A stretch of DNA of 64,000 nt from Streptomyces sp. NBC_00414. GTDB taxonomy: Bacteria; Actinomycetota; Actinomycetes; Streptomycetales; Streptomycetaceae. The notes beneath the pieces were generated by a model. The model made no database searches and was not told the origin of the DNA. It worked only from the letters and a program-made list of their open reading frames with translations. The DNA lies in assembly GCF_036038375.1 (NCBI RefSeq), contig NZ_CP107935.1, forward strand, positions 1,364,001-1,428,000. The letters are read 5' to 3'. The position numbers and the translations under genes are program-made. Positions 37,512 through 45,524 of this stretch are shown here, one piece after another; positions within the stretch are counted from its first letter, which is position 1, and every line of letters begins with the position of its first letter.

Positions 37512-39264
37512 GGCGGCGCGGTACGCGCGGGGCCCGGGGCCACCGGACCCCGCCACCGGCCGTGACCGCGACGGCCCCCAGGAGGGCGAGCGCGGCGGCC
37601 GGTGCCAGTGACGCCCAGGGTGCCCGTTCCGCGTACGGCTGGTTCTCGGCGAGGAGCAGGCCCCACTCCGGGGACGGCGGCTGCGCGCCGAGGCCGAGGA
37701 AGCCGAGGGCCGCGAGGGACAGGGCCACCCCGGGCAGGCGCAGCAGCGCGTGGCGCAGGACGGGGGGCAGGACGGCCGGGAGGAGGTCGTGGCGGAGCAG
37801 TTGGAGCGAGGTGGCGCCGAGGCCCCGGGTCGCCGCGAGGTGCGTGGTGGCCCGCTCCTGCCGGAGCAGGGCCGAGGTGTGGGCGGCGAGGGGCGCCCAG
37901 GCGACGGCGGTGACCGCGAGGGCCGGGGTGGCGGGACCGCTGCCCGCGACCGCGGTGACCAGGAGTGCGGCGAGGACCGGCGGTACGGCGTTGACCGTGT
38001 CGGCGAGCGGTCCGGAGAACCGCGGCAGCAGCCCCAGGGTCGCGCCGAGGAGCAGCGCGGCGGCGCTGACGGCGGCGGCCAGGGCCAGGGTGTCCAGTGC
38101 TCCGTGGCCGACCCGGGCCAGTACATCGCGCCCCAGCGCGTCCGTGCCGAACGGGTGCGCCCGGGAAGGGGCCCTGAGCCGGGCCGTGGTGTCCAGGGCC
38201 AGCGGGTCCCGGGCGAGGCCCAGCGCGATGACGGCCAGCAGCAGTCCCCCGTACAGCAGGGGCTGTGGCGTGGGGCGGGACGGTGTCGGGCGGTGCAGTG
38301 AGGGCAGCGCGCCGTCGCGCAGGGCCGGGCCGATCAGGAGGCGCGCGCCGAGACGGGCGAGGCCGCCGACGGCCGCCGCCAGCACGACGAGGGCCAGGGT
38401 GCCGGCCTGGAGGACGGGCAGGTCCTGCGCCACGGCGGCCTGGAGCGAGAGCCGTCCGAGGCCCGGGATGTCGAAGATCTGCTCCACGGCGACCGCGCCG
38501 CCGGTCAAGCCGACGACGAACAGCCCCACGTTGGGCAGCAGTCCGGGCACACAGCGGCGCAGCGCCTGCCGTGCGACGGTCCGGCCGCGGACTCCGCGCG
38601 CGGCGGCGGCCGGCGCCCACGGTTCGGCGAACGCGCCCGGCAGGAGGTCGTCGAGCATCCGCCCGAGCAGCGCGCCCGCGGGCAGGCCGAGCGAGAGGGC
38701 GGGCAGCACCATCCACCGGGGGCCGTACCAGCCGAGGGCGGGCAGCCAGCCGAGCCGCACGCCGACGACGGAGGCGAGCACCGAGGCGGTCAGGAAGTCG
38801 GGCAGGGTGGCCAGGAGCGCCGAGCCGCTGCCCGCGGTACGCCGCTCGTCGAGTCGTCGGCCGGCCCCGAGACGCAGGGTCCGCGCGCACACGCCGGCCG
38901 CCGTGACGGCGGCGACGGCCAGTGCCCCGCCCATCAGCAGCAGCGAGGCCCCGAGCGCCTGGAGGACCGACGGGGTGACCTCGGCGCCGGAGATCCACGA
39001 GCGGCCCGCGTCACCGTGCAGCAGGCCGCCGAGCCAGTCGCCCAGCAGCCGCACCGGTCCGGCGTCCAGGCCGAGTTGCGCCCGGATCGCGTCCAGTACC
39101 TCGGGGGTCGCGGTGCGCTCGGCGGACCGCGCCCTGAGGACGGTGAGCGCCGGGTCCGTGCGCGAGAGCCACGGCAGCAGCCCGACGCCGCACAGCAGGG
39201 CGGCGACGAGGGCGGCGCGCCAGAGCAGCACCGGCGCCCCGCCTCGGAGAGCGGCTTTGAGCAC
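37504..39264 (-). CDS. Fused DppB-DppC-type ABC permease
   Basis: The 586-residue product joins two binding-protein-dependent permease domains of the peptide/nickel class. The first half (about 1-315) looks like DppB/NikB, with an N-terminal membrane segment, an external loop and an EAA-like EPWAPAAAARGVRG. The second half (about 330-586) looks like DppC/NikC, with ERATTHLAATRGLGATSLQLL and a core of five to six membrane segments. These are normally separate genes. It overlaps the MFS gene downstream and lies 16 bases after the binding-protein gene. No ABC ATPase is encoded in the operon, so a shared or distant ATPase would be needed. Confidence 0.85.
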   Translation of the reverse strand: MLKAALRGGAPVLLWRAALVAALLCGVGLLPWLSRTDPALTVLRARSAERTATPEVLDAIRAQLGLDAGPVRLLGDWLGGLLHGDAGRSWISGAEVTPSVLQALGASLLLMGGALAVAAVTAAGVCARTLRLGAGRRLDERRTAGSGSALLATLPDFLTASVLASVVGVRLGWLPALGWYGPRWMVLPALSLGLPAGALLGRMLDDLLPGAFAEPWAPAAAARGVRGRTVARQALRRCVPGLLPNVGLFVVGLTGGAVAVEQIFDIPGLGRLSLQAAVAQDLPVLQAGTLALVVLAAAVGGLARLGARLLIGPALRDGALPSLHRPTPSRPTPQPLLYGGLLLAVIALGLARDPLALDTTARLRAPSRAHPFGTDALGRDVLARVGHGALDTLALAAAVSAAALLLGATLGLLPRFSGPLADTVNAVPPVLAALLVTAVAGSGPATPALAVTAVAWAPLAAHTSALLRQERATTHLAATRGLGATSLQLLRHDLLPAVLPPVLRHALLRLPGVALSLAALGFLGLGAQPPSPEWGLLLAENQPYAERAPWASLAPAAALALLGAVAVTAGGGVRWPRAPRVPRRHV

Positions 39265-39280
39265 GTGAGCCGTCCGCCCG

Positions 39281-40783
39281 TCAGCGCCGGGTGCCGACGC
39301 CGACGAGGCCTCGCTCGTACGGGTCGAGGAGCACCCCGCCGACCTCGGCGCCGACGCCCGTGATGATCCGCTGGTGGACCAGCGGCACGACGGCGTCCGT
39401 AGCGAGGATCGCCGCCTCGGCGGTCATCGCCGCGTCCTGCCGCTTCGCGGTGTCACTGATCGACTCGGCCTCGGAGACGGCCTTGTCGACCTTCTTGTCG
39501 CACAGGAGGGCCAGGTTGTAGCTGCCCTCGCAGGTGTAGTCGCTGGCGAGGATGGAGACGGGGTCGCCGGTGTCGAGCATGGTGTTGCGGGCGGACACGA
39601 ACGCGTCGAACTTCCCGGCCAGCGCGTCGCTCTCCAGCCGCGAGTACTCGCGCACCTCCAGCCTCACCGTGAACCCGGCCTTCTCCAGCTGCTGCCTCAG
39701 CACCTGGGCGACCTCGGGCAGTTCGGGCCGGTTGTCGTACGTGGCCACGGTGAGCGTCTTCCCGGCGGCGCCCGCCGCGGCCCGGCCGGCCGGCTTCACA
39801 CGCTTGTCGGCCGCCCAGGTCAGGGCGGGCCCGTAGACGCCGACGCCGGAGTCGGCGTGTCCCTCGTAGACGCCCTTGGCGAGGGCGGAGGTGTCGATCG
39901 CCGCACGGGCGGCGGCCCGCGTCCTCGCGTTCTTGAAGGCGCCCGACCTGGTGTTGAGCAGGAGGCTGGTGGTGCGGGTGGTGGCGGTCTCGCGGCGGGT
40001 CGCCTTGTCGAGGGAGGCCGCCTGCGAGACGGGTACGGCCTCGGCGATGTCGGCCTCGCCGGTGCGCAGCGCGTTCGTCCGGGCGGTGCCGTCGGCTATG
40101 AACTTCGCGTCGACGCCGGAGGCCTGGGCGCGGCCGCCCCAGTAGTCGTCGAAGCGGTCGAGGGTGGCCGCGGTGGTGCCGGTGACCTCGGTGAGTTCGA
40201 AGGGGCCGGTGGCGGTGCCGACGGGGCTGACCGCGTCCTTCTTCGCGTACGCCCCGGGCGAGAGGATCACCAGGCCGGGGCTGGACAGGCGCAGCGGCAG
40301 GGCCGGGTCGGGGTCGGCGGTGCTCACCCGTACCCGGCCGCCGTCCACGGCTTCGGCGGTGAGCTCGACTCCCGAGAGGGCGGCGGTCACGGGGTCGGCG
40401 CCCGCGGCACGGGTGAGGGCCGCGGCGACGGCCTTCGGGGTGACCTCGGTGCCGTCCTGGAAGCCGGCGTCCCGCAGGGTGAACAGCCAGCCGCGGTCGT
40501 TCTCGCGGGTCCACGACTCGGCGAGCGCGGGGGCGGCGGCGCCGTTGGCGTCGAGGCGGGTCAGTCCCTCGGTGACACCGAGCCTGGTGAGGAGGGTGGC
40601 GTCGGCACCGTACGGGGAGAAGTTCTCGGCGGGCGGGAAGGCGAGCGCGACCTTCAGCCGGGAGCCTTCCGGGCCGTCGGAGGACCCGCCGCCACCGCCG
40701 GCGGCGAAGCAGCCGGTGAGCAGGGGGGCGAGCAGCAGTCCGGCGGCGAACCTGCGACGGCGGGGAAGAGGAGGCATGGTCAC
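39281..40783 (-). CDS. Peptide/nickel-type substrate-binding lipoprotein
   Basis: The 500-residue product has a lipoprotein signal peptide with lipobox LLTGC (cysteine near residue 25) and a glycine/serine linker. A family 5 extracellular solute-binding domain follows (FSPYGADATLLTRLGVTEGLTRLD, read in part, then AESWTREN and DGTEVTPKAVAAALTRA). It would capture peptides, nickel complexes or metallophores and deliver them to the fused permease. The frame opens with GTG at 40783 and has an ATG two codons later. It is the first gene of a three-gene operon with the permease and the MFS transporter. Confidence 0.9.
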   Translation of the reverse strand: MTMPPLPRRRRFAAGLLLAPLLTGCFAAGGGGGSSDGPEGSRLKVALAFPPAENFSPYGADATLLTRLGVTEGLTRLDANGAAAPALAESWTRENDRGWLFTLRDAGFQDGTEVTPKAVAAALTRAAGADPVTAALSGVELTAEAVDGGRVRVSTADPDPALPLRLSSPGLVILSPGAYAKKDAVSPVGTATGPFELTEVTGTTAATLDRFDDYWGGRAQASGVDAKFIADGTARTNALRTGEADIAEAVPVSQAASLDKATRRETATTRTTSLLLNTRSGAFKNARTRAAARAAIDTSALAKGVYEGHADSGVGVYGPALTWAADKRVKPAGRAAAGAAGKTLTVATYDNRPELPEVAQVLRQQLEKAGFTVRLEVREYSRLESDALAGKFDAFVSARNTMLDTGDPVSILASDYTCEGSYNLALLCDKKVDKAVSEAESISDTAKRQDAAMTAEAAILATDAVVPLVHQRIITGVGAEVGGVLLDPYERGLVGVGTRR

Positions 40784-40849
40784 TTTCGTTCAGGACGGGG
40801 GTGCCTTGTGCGGACGGGGCGCGCCTTCAGGGCAGGAGCACGTACGCCT

Positions 40850-41383
40850 TCAGGGCAGGGGAACTTCGAAGTGCACGATTCCCTGGCCCCCGCCGGGTTC
40901 CTCGCGCTCGTCGTGGACCGCCTTGCCCAGCGAACGCCAGAACGCCTCGGCTCCGGGCACCGCCGGATCGGTGTGCAGATAGACGGAGCGATAGCCGCCG
41001 TCGGCCGCCGCGAAGTCGAGCAGCCCCGACACGAGCTGTCGGGCCAGGCCCTGTCTGCGGTCCTCGGGGCGGACGTAGACCCGGCGCAGCTGGGCGGTCT
41101 CGCCGGAGGGGTAGCGCTCGGCCAGGTGGCGCGGGTTCGGCGGGTGGGCCGGGCCGCGGGAGTCGAGCGCGGCGGTCGCGGCCACCGTGCCGTCCCGCCG
41201 GTCGACCGCGACCAGCAGGGTGTGGCGGACGGGCGCGAGGTAGGTGCCGTGGAGGTCGACGATGTCCCGGTGCCAGCGAGGTACGTAGCCCGTGCCGAAG
41301 TCGCGGTACACGGTGTCGAGCATCACGGAGCGGGCGCCGTCGACGTCGTCGGGGGTCGCCGTTCTTATGCAGTAGTCACGCAC
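40850..41383 (-). CDS. GNAT-family N-acetyltransferase
   Basis: The 177-residue product has the GNAT fold: MRDYCIRTATPDDVDGAR at the N-terminus and the acetyl-CoA loop VYVRPEDRRQGLARQLV. The acceptor is unknown. It starts at GTG at 41383. A TATGAT element (41395-41390 on the minus strand) ends only 6 bases before the start, so the mRNA may be leaderless. It lies upstream of the binding-protein gene on the same strand, with 66 bases between them. Confidence 0.85.
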   Translation of the reverse strand: MRDYCIRTATPDDVDGARSVMLDTVYRDFGTGYVPRWHRDIVDLHGTYLAPVRHTLLVAVDRRDGTVAATAALDSRGPAHPPNPRHLAERYPSGETAQLRRVYVRPEDRRQGLARQLVSGLLDFAAADGGYRSVYLHTDPAVPGAEAFWRSLGKAVHDEREEPGGGQGIVHFEVPLP

Positions 41384-41545
41384 TTGCGCATCATATGCAT
41401 TAAGGATGTACGGCTCCGCCTGGGGGCGGGTGCGTCAAGACCGCACGGGCCCGGCCGGTGGACAGGCGCGTCAGGACCTCGCGGGCCGGCCCAGAAGGGG
41501 ATGCATGTCGAGACCACGGGGGTCAGCCCGGTACGGGATGGCGGG

Positions 41546-42019
41546 TCAGGACTTCGCGGGGGCGCCCGGGGTCGGGCCGGTCCGGCGCCACGATCCCTTC
41601 CACACGACCCAGACATGTCCGTCGGGGCCGTGGTGCACGTTCAGTCCGTCGACGACGGCGAGCAGCGGCAGGTTCTTGGCACCGGCCGGGTCACCCGCGT
41701 CCAGCGAGACCGCCACGTCGTCGGTGGCCGCGACGGTGATGCCCGAAGGATCCGCGGTGAGAACGATCCGGCAGGTGTCGGCGGCGCTGCGCGCCAGCAG
41801 GCATCGGCTCGCGGAGCAGCCCGCGTCGAGGACCGGGGAGACGAACGACAGCGGGGCGTCGATCACCTGCGTCACCGCCACGGCGGCCGCCTGGGCCGCG
41901 AACTCCCCGTCCGCCCGCGCGAAATGGGCCGTGAACTCCATCTCCCGAACGGGCTCCATGAGCCCGTGCTCGGTGAGCAGCGCAGGTCCGTCCGAGGAAG
42001 CGCGTACCGGCGTTCCCAC
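41546..42019 (-). CDS. Hypothetical regulator, possible degenerate GHKL ATPase fold
   Basis: The 157-residue product starts at the GTG at 42017-42019, behind AAGGAGG with a 7-base spacer, which is the best start in the frame; the ORF to 42130 would need a TTG. The sequence has strands and helices suggestive of an anti-sigma-type ATPase fold (MEFTAHFARADGEFAAQ at the N-terminus and HVWVVWKGS at the C-terminus). The N-box and glycine-rich ATP lid of active enzymes are not visible. Its neighbour at 42280 is a STAS antagonist, which agrees with a partner-switching role, but I cannot assign it. Confidence 0.65.
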   Translation of the reverse strand: MGTPVRASSDGPALLTEHGLMEPVREMEFTAHFARADGEFAAQAAAVAVTQVIDAPLSFVSPVLDAGCSASRCLLARSAADTCRIVLTADPSGITVAATDDVAVSLDAGDPAGAKNLPLLAVVDGLNVHHGPDGHVWVVWKGSWRRTGPTPGAPAKS

Positions 42020-42208
42020 CGCCAACCCTCCTTGGCCAGACAGTCGTACGAGAAGTGGTGCGGCCAGGGGCTGGGGCAGCACGGCGACTGTACGTCCACA
42101 ACACACGGGTGAACAGGGCGCGTTGAGCAAACATAAAGACCAAAAGTCAATCGCTATAGCTGAAATTCACCAGGTCGAGTGAACTAGATCTTGCATTGAG
42201 GACGGTAT

Positions 42209-42234
42209 GGATGGTTCCGGCGCGTTACGGGTAG
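42209..42234 (+). promoter_or_regulatory. Possible SigB-family promoter of the STAS gene
   Basis: GGAT (42209-42212), a 16-base spacer and GGGTAG (42229-42234) resemble the stress sigma factor pattern GNNT-N14-16-GGGTAY, with a mismatch at the last base. It lies 46 bases before the STAS start. Confidence 0.35.
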
Positions 42235-42279
42235 CAACCGAGATCGAATACGCCCGCCCCTGTACGAGGTGGAGCCGAC

Positions 42280-42666
42280 ATGCCACCCCAACCCCATGAC
42301 CATGCCGCCGGGCCGCCCCCGGCGAATCCGTACGCCCGCAGCCACCCCGGCCCCGGGTTCACGGTCGTCGAAGTGCTGGGCGAGATCGACATGGCGACGG
42401 CCGGTGCCCTGAGCGAGCACCTGGACACCCTGACCGCGGACGGGACACCCCAGGTCGTGGTGGACCTGCGCGGGGTCGACTTCTTCGACTGCTCGGGCCT
42501 GCGGGTGCTGTGCCGGGCCGAGCGGCGGGCCAGAGAGCTGGGCGGTGCCCTCCGCCTGGTCTCCGACCAGTCCCGTATCCACCGCCTGTTACGCGCCTGC
42601 GGCCTCCTCGACCGCTTCCCGCCCCTGCCTCACCTTCCTCCCGGGCCCCCTCCGGGAAACGGCTGA
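42280..42666 (+). CDS. STAS-domain anti-sigma factor antagonist
   Basis: The 128-residue product is a small STAS protein of the SpoIIAA/RsbV type. It has VVEVLGEIDMATAGAL at the start of the domain and the phosphorylation-site motif FFDCSGLRVL, in which S72 would be phosphorylated by an anti-sigma kinase. In its unphosphorylated form it would bind the anti-sigma factor and free a stress sigma factor. SpoIIE phosphatases of the type encoded at 19781, 22619 and 58553 could reactivate it. The proline-rich N-terminus (about 20 residues) is an extension. Confidence 0.88.
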   Translation: MPPQPHDHAAGPPPANPYARSHPGPGFTVVEVLGEIDMATAGALSEHLDTLTADGTPQVVVDLRGVDFFDCSGLRVLCRAERRARELGGALRLVSDQSRIHRLLRACGLLDRFPPLPHLPPGPPPGNG

Positions 42667-42732
42667 GCGGATCCGCCGAAGAGCCGCACGACCGTGACGA
42701 CCTTGGCGACTGGGTGAATCCGCCGGGGGGAT

Positions 42733-43464
42733 CTACGGAACCGTCCTCCCGAGGCGTCCGAGATAGGCGTCGAGCGCGGCCGAGCCTCGCAGCCGGGTCA
42801 GGCTGCGGCGCCGCAACTCACGCTCACGACCGGCCAGTTCGGCCCGTACACGATCAGGGCTTCCGCCGGTACGCAGCTCGGTCAGGACCGAACCGATGGC
42901 GGTGAAGGGATGCTCGCCGCGCCGCAGGAGAGCGACGATCCGGGCCAGCCGGACCTCGGACGCGGAGTAGGTGCGGTAGCCGGTGGACTTCTCACGCGTG
43001 GGCCGCAGCAGTCCGCGGGCCTCCCACAGCCGCAGCACGGGGGTCCGTACGCCGACGGCGTCGGCCACCTCACCGATACGCAGACCACCACGATTCGTCG
43101 AGGTCGGCGTCGGCGTCGACGGGGTGTCGAGCGTGACCAGTGTGTCCAACATGCCAAGGACCTGGGCGAGTTCGCGCCGCTCCCGGTGGAGTTCGGCATG
43201 GCTCGCGTCGAGTACGGCGAGGGCGGTCTCCAGATCGTCGCCGTGCACCGCACGCATGATCGCGCCGGCCGTCGGCCAGCCGTGCCCGGCGGCGAGCGAA
43301 CGGGCCGCCGTGAGCGCGTACGCGTGCACGTCCGTGAACACGCGGTAGCCGCTCTCCGTGCGCTCCACGGGCGGCAGCATGCCCGTCTCCACGTAGTTGC
43401 GGACCTGCTGGGTCGAGATACCGGCCGCCCGCGCGAGATCGACGGCCCGGAGCCGGTCACCCAC
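42733..43464 (-). CDS. Tandem MerR-family regulator (TioE-like)
   Basis: The 243-residue product has two MerR-type winged helix-turn-helix domains. The first begins MGDRLRAVDLARAAGISTQQVRNYVETGMLPPV (read in part) and the second LRIGEVADAVGVRTPVLRLWEARGLLRPTREKSTGYRTY (read in part), near residues 4-70 and 128-195. A linker with a threonine/serine/proline stretch joins them. Most MerR proteins have one such domain and dimerise, so this could bind DNA as a pseudo-dimer. Proteins of this kind are annotated as the TioE family in Streptomyces. The ligand is unknown. Confidence 0.85.
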   Translation of the reverse strand: MGDRLRAVDLARAAGISTQQVRNYVETGMLPPVERTESGYRVFTDVHAYALTAARSLAAGHGWPTAGAIMRAVHGDDLETALAVLDASHAELHRERRELAQVLGMLDTLVTLDTPSTPTPTSTNRGGLRIGEVADAVGVRTPVLRLWEARGLLRPTREKSTGYRTYSASEVRLARIVALLRRGEHPFTAIGSVLTELRTGGSPDRVRAELAGRERELRRRSLTRLRGSAALDAYLGRLGRTVP

Positions 43465-43621
43465 TCCGTCTCCTCACGCTCGTCCCTTACCGCTGTTGAG
43501 GGTTTCACCGTACGACACCCGCTGGAACAGGCCGTTCGCCGGTCCAAGTCTCACAAAGCAATTCAATGGAACGATTGAAGACACACGGACCCCCGAAACC
43601 TCCGAAGTGGAGAGCGCCCGC

Positions 43622-43831
43622 ATGAAGTTCACTCTCGAAGTCGACATGGGAGACACCGCCTGGGACGGGAACGCGGCCCAGGAGCTGGGGCGGATCCTGC
43701 GCTACTGGGGCGGGAACCTCCAGCACTACGAGCTGAGGCCCGGTGACGGGTCGGCCCTCTACGACTCCGCACATCGCGAGGTCGGGGCCTGGAACATCAC
43801 CGCTCCGAGCGGCTCCGGCGTTCGGAAATGA
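43622..43831 (+). CDS. Small conserved Streptomyces-type hypothetical protein
   Basis: The 69-residue product MKFTLEVDMGDTAWDGNAA and onward resembles a small conserved actinobacterial protein that I recognise as widespread but not characterised. GGAGAG lies upstream of the ATG at 43622. The longer frame to 43397 is antisense to the MerR gene. It is soluble with no cysteine. The role is unknown. Confidence 0.75.
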   Translation: MKFTLEVDMGDTAWDGNAAQELGRILRYWGGNLQHYELRPGDGSALYDSAHREVGAWNITAPSGSGVRK

Positions 43832-43836
43832 CGCCA

Positions 43837-43875
43837 GGGCCGGCGGAGACGGCCCCACTCCGTCTCCGCCGGCCC
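43837..43875. terminator. Bidirectional hairpin terminator
   Basis: GGGCCGGCGGAGACGG (43837-43852) and CCGTCTCCGCCGGCCC (43860-43875) form a perfect 16-base stem with a 7-base loop. It separates the convergent small hypothetical gene and the inhibitor gene. Confidence 0.85.
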
Positions 43876-43977
43876 CTGTTGCGAGGTCGCGCGGCACTCC
43901 GCGACGGGACTCGCACTCCCCATCCGCATCTGCGGGCCTCCGTCGACGCACTCGGAAGACCGCGCGACCCCGGCCCC

Positions 43978-44406
43978 TCAGTACGTGAAGACGGCCATCC
44001 CGTAGGAGTTCTTCACGCACTCGTTGGAGAAGGTGCGCTCGTAGGAGACCCGCTTGCCCTGCCAGACACCGTCGACCGTGACGACGACGGGATCGTACTC
44101 ACGGGTGCACAGGACCTCGGATCTGGTCGGCAGGGCGTCGAAGTCCCCGCCCGAAGCCCGCAGTTCGCCGCAGGCGGCCGCCGCGGCCGGGTGTGTCCCC
44201 GAGGCCGTCGGCGCGCAGTTCAGGGTGACCGCGCGTTCAGGTGTGGCTTCGGCCGCGATCTCACCGTGGCCCGTGGTGAACACCAGGGACGAGGGGGCGT
44301 AGAGCGCGGTCGGCGAAGGGTCGGCGAGGGCGGTCCCGGCAAGGGGACCGCAGACGGCGGTGGCCGTCAGGGTGATCGTCGCTGCCCAGCGCGCGGTGTT
44401 CGGCAT
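43978..44406 (-). CDS. Streptomyces subtilisin inhibitor (SSI) family protease inhibitor
   Basis: The 142-residue product has a signal peptide ([20 protein letters not shown] start, cleavage near ALA-DPSP) and the SSI domain: [35 protein letters not shown] and [24 protein letters not shown] (read in part). Four cysteines of the mature part would form the two conserved disulphides. The reactive loop reads LCTREYDP, so the P1 residue is Arg where classical SSI has Met, predicting trypsin-type specificity. I chose the ATG at 44404-44406 because AAGGA lies 8 bases upstream; the ATG at 44413-44415 has no spacer. It would be secreted as a dimer. Confidence 0.93.
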   Translation of the reverse strand: MPNTARWAATITLTATAVCGPLAGTALADPSPTALYAPSSLVFTTGHGEIAAEATPERAVTLNCAPTASGTHPAAAAACGELRASGGDFDALPTRSEVLCTREYDPVVVTVDGVWQGKRVSYERTFSNECVKNSYGMAVFTY

Positions 44407-44713
44407 TGTGTGCATCCTTCCGCTCGGTTGATCGCCGCACCGGATCGGTGTTGCCGGTGCGGCGAGCGCGAGTCTGCCGAGTCCACGGCGGAAACACACG
44501 TCGACCCCACGCGTTTCAGTAACATTGCGTATTGAATCAGTGGCGCGAAGTGACGGAAATCGAACACGTCACCCTTGGAACTGAGCGGGCGCCGGGTCGC
44601 CCCGAGAGCCCGCTGGCCGGATATCCCCTGCTCAGCAATAGGCCTGAAACATTCCGCTTGGGGCTGAGCGCCGCCCCCTTGCGTCGTGGGGGCAAGCGAG
44701 TAATCGTCATTAC
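44407..44713. other. Intergenic region between inhibitor gene and small gene
   Basis: This 307-base region holds the upstream sequences of the divergent SSI gene and the gene at 44714. It is AT-richer near 44500-44560 and 44690-44720. I see no ORF with good coding character. A dyad spans the start of the next gene (44700-44721). Confidence 0.4.
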
Positions 44714-44721
44714 ATGATTAC
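44700..44721 (+). promoter_or_regulatory. Inverted repeat covering the start codon of the gene at 44714
   Basis: GTAATC (44700-44705) and GATTAC (44716-44721) are inverted arms around a 10-base centre, and GTAAT-CGTC-ATTAC is a nested dyad. It overlaps the ATG and could be an operator or an RNA hairpin that blocks translation. No Shine-Dalgarno sequence is visible. Confidence 0.4.
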
Positions 44722-45283
44722 AGCCGAACAGCACGAGACATTGCGCGGCTGGTTCGCCGGCCGTCTGCCCGACGACCTCTTCGAGAGCCTCGGCGAGGTC
44801 ACGGTCGACCGTGAGGAGATCACCGTCGTCGGCCGGATCCCCGAACCCCGGCTCGCCGAGGGTCTCTCGGACGCCGAGCGGGAGGCCGCCGTCGGCTCCC
44901 GGATCCAGGAGTTCCGCGAGCGCACCCGTGACGCCCGCGTGGCCGTGGCCCAAGAGGCCGAGCACCGCTTCCGGAAGAAGGTCTCGTGGGGCGTCGAGTG
45001 CGGGGGCGAGCGCGCCCTCTTCACCCATGTCGCCGCACCCGTCATGACCCGGCTGCGCCAGCCCCAGCGCCAGGTGCTCGACACCCTGATCGCCGCCGGT
45101 GTCGCCCGCAGCCGCAGCGACGCCCTCGCCTGGTGCGTACGCCTCGTCGAGCGCCACACGGACGACTGGCTCACCGAGCTGCGGGACTCGTTGGAGCATG
45201 TGCGGCGGGTCCGCGCGCAGGGCCCCGACGGACCGGACCCCAGCCCCGAGGACAAGCCGGCCACCACCCCCGACGACAACTGA
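44714..45283 (+). CDS. Conserved hypothetical protein, possible DNA-binding C-terminus
   Basis: The 189-residue product is soluble and highly charged. The C-terminal half has a pattern of ribbon-helix-helix type, PVMTRLRQPQRQVLDTLIAAGVARSRSDALAWCVRLV (read in part). A helical tail follows. The N-terminal part (ITAEQHETLRGWFAGRLPDDLFESL) is predicted helical. If it binds DNA, the dyad across its start would be a natural autoregulatory site. I do not recognise a named family. Confidence 0.65.
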   Translation: MITAEQHETLRGWFAGRLPDDLFESLGEVTVDREEITVVGRIPEPRLAEGLSDAEREAAVGSRIQEFRERTRDARVAVAQEAEHRFRKKVSWGVECGGERALFTHVAAPVMTRLRQPQRQVLDTLIAAGVARSRSDALAWCVRLVERHTDDWLTELRDSLEHVRRVRAQGPDGPDPSPEDKPATTPDDN

Positions 45284-45524
45284 CCGCACCGGGCACCGCC
45301 TCCAGCGGGTGGAGTATTCGTCCATTGCGGACCATGAAGACGGATGGTTCGTCCACTGGTGCGGCTCTCGGTCCGCCCCATAGTTTCGGCAGACCACCGC
45401 ACCAAGGGACGGCTTCCCCACGCTGCGCGCACCCTCGCGACAGCGACACGCCGTCCGGCCCGTCGCGTCACCACGCGCTCCCCCGCCCAGCCCTTCGTGG
45501 CCGGTCCTCCGCTGGAGCCCCTCC

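Noticed and set aside
40850..41383. Membership of the GNAT gene in the binding-protein operon as a metallophore biosynthesis gene
   Set aside because: The GNAT has its own likely leaderless start and a generic acetyltransferase sequence; no other biosynthetic gene is present.
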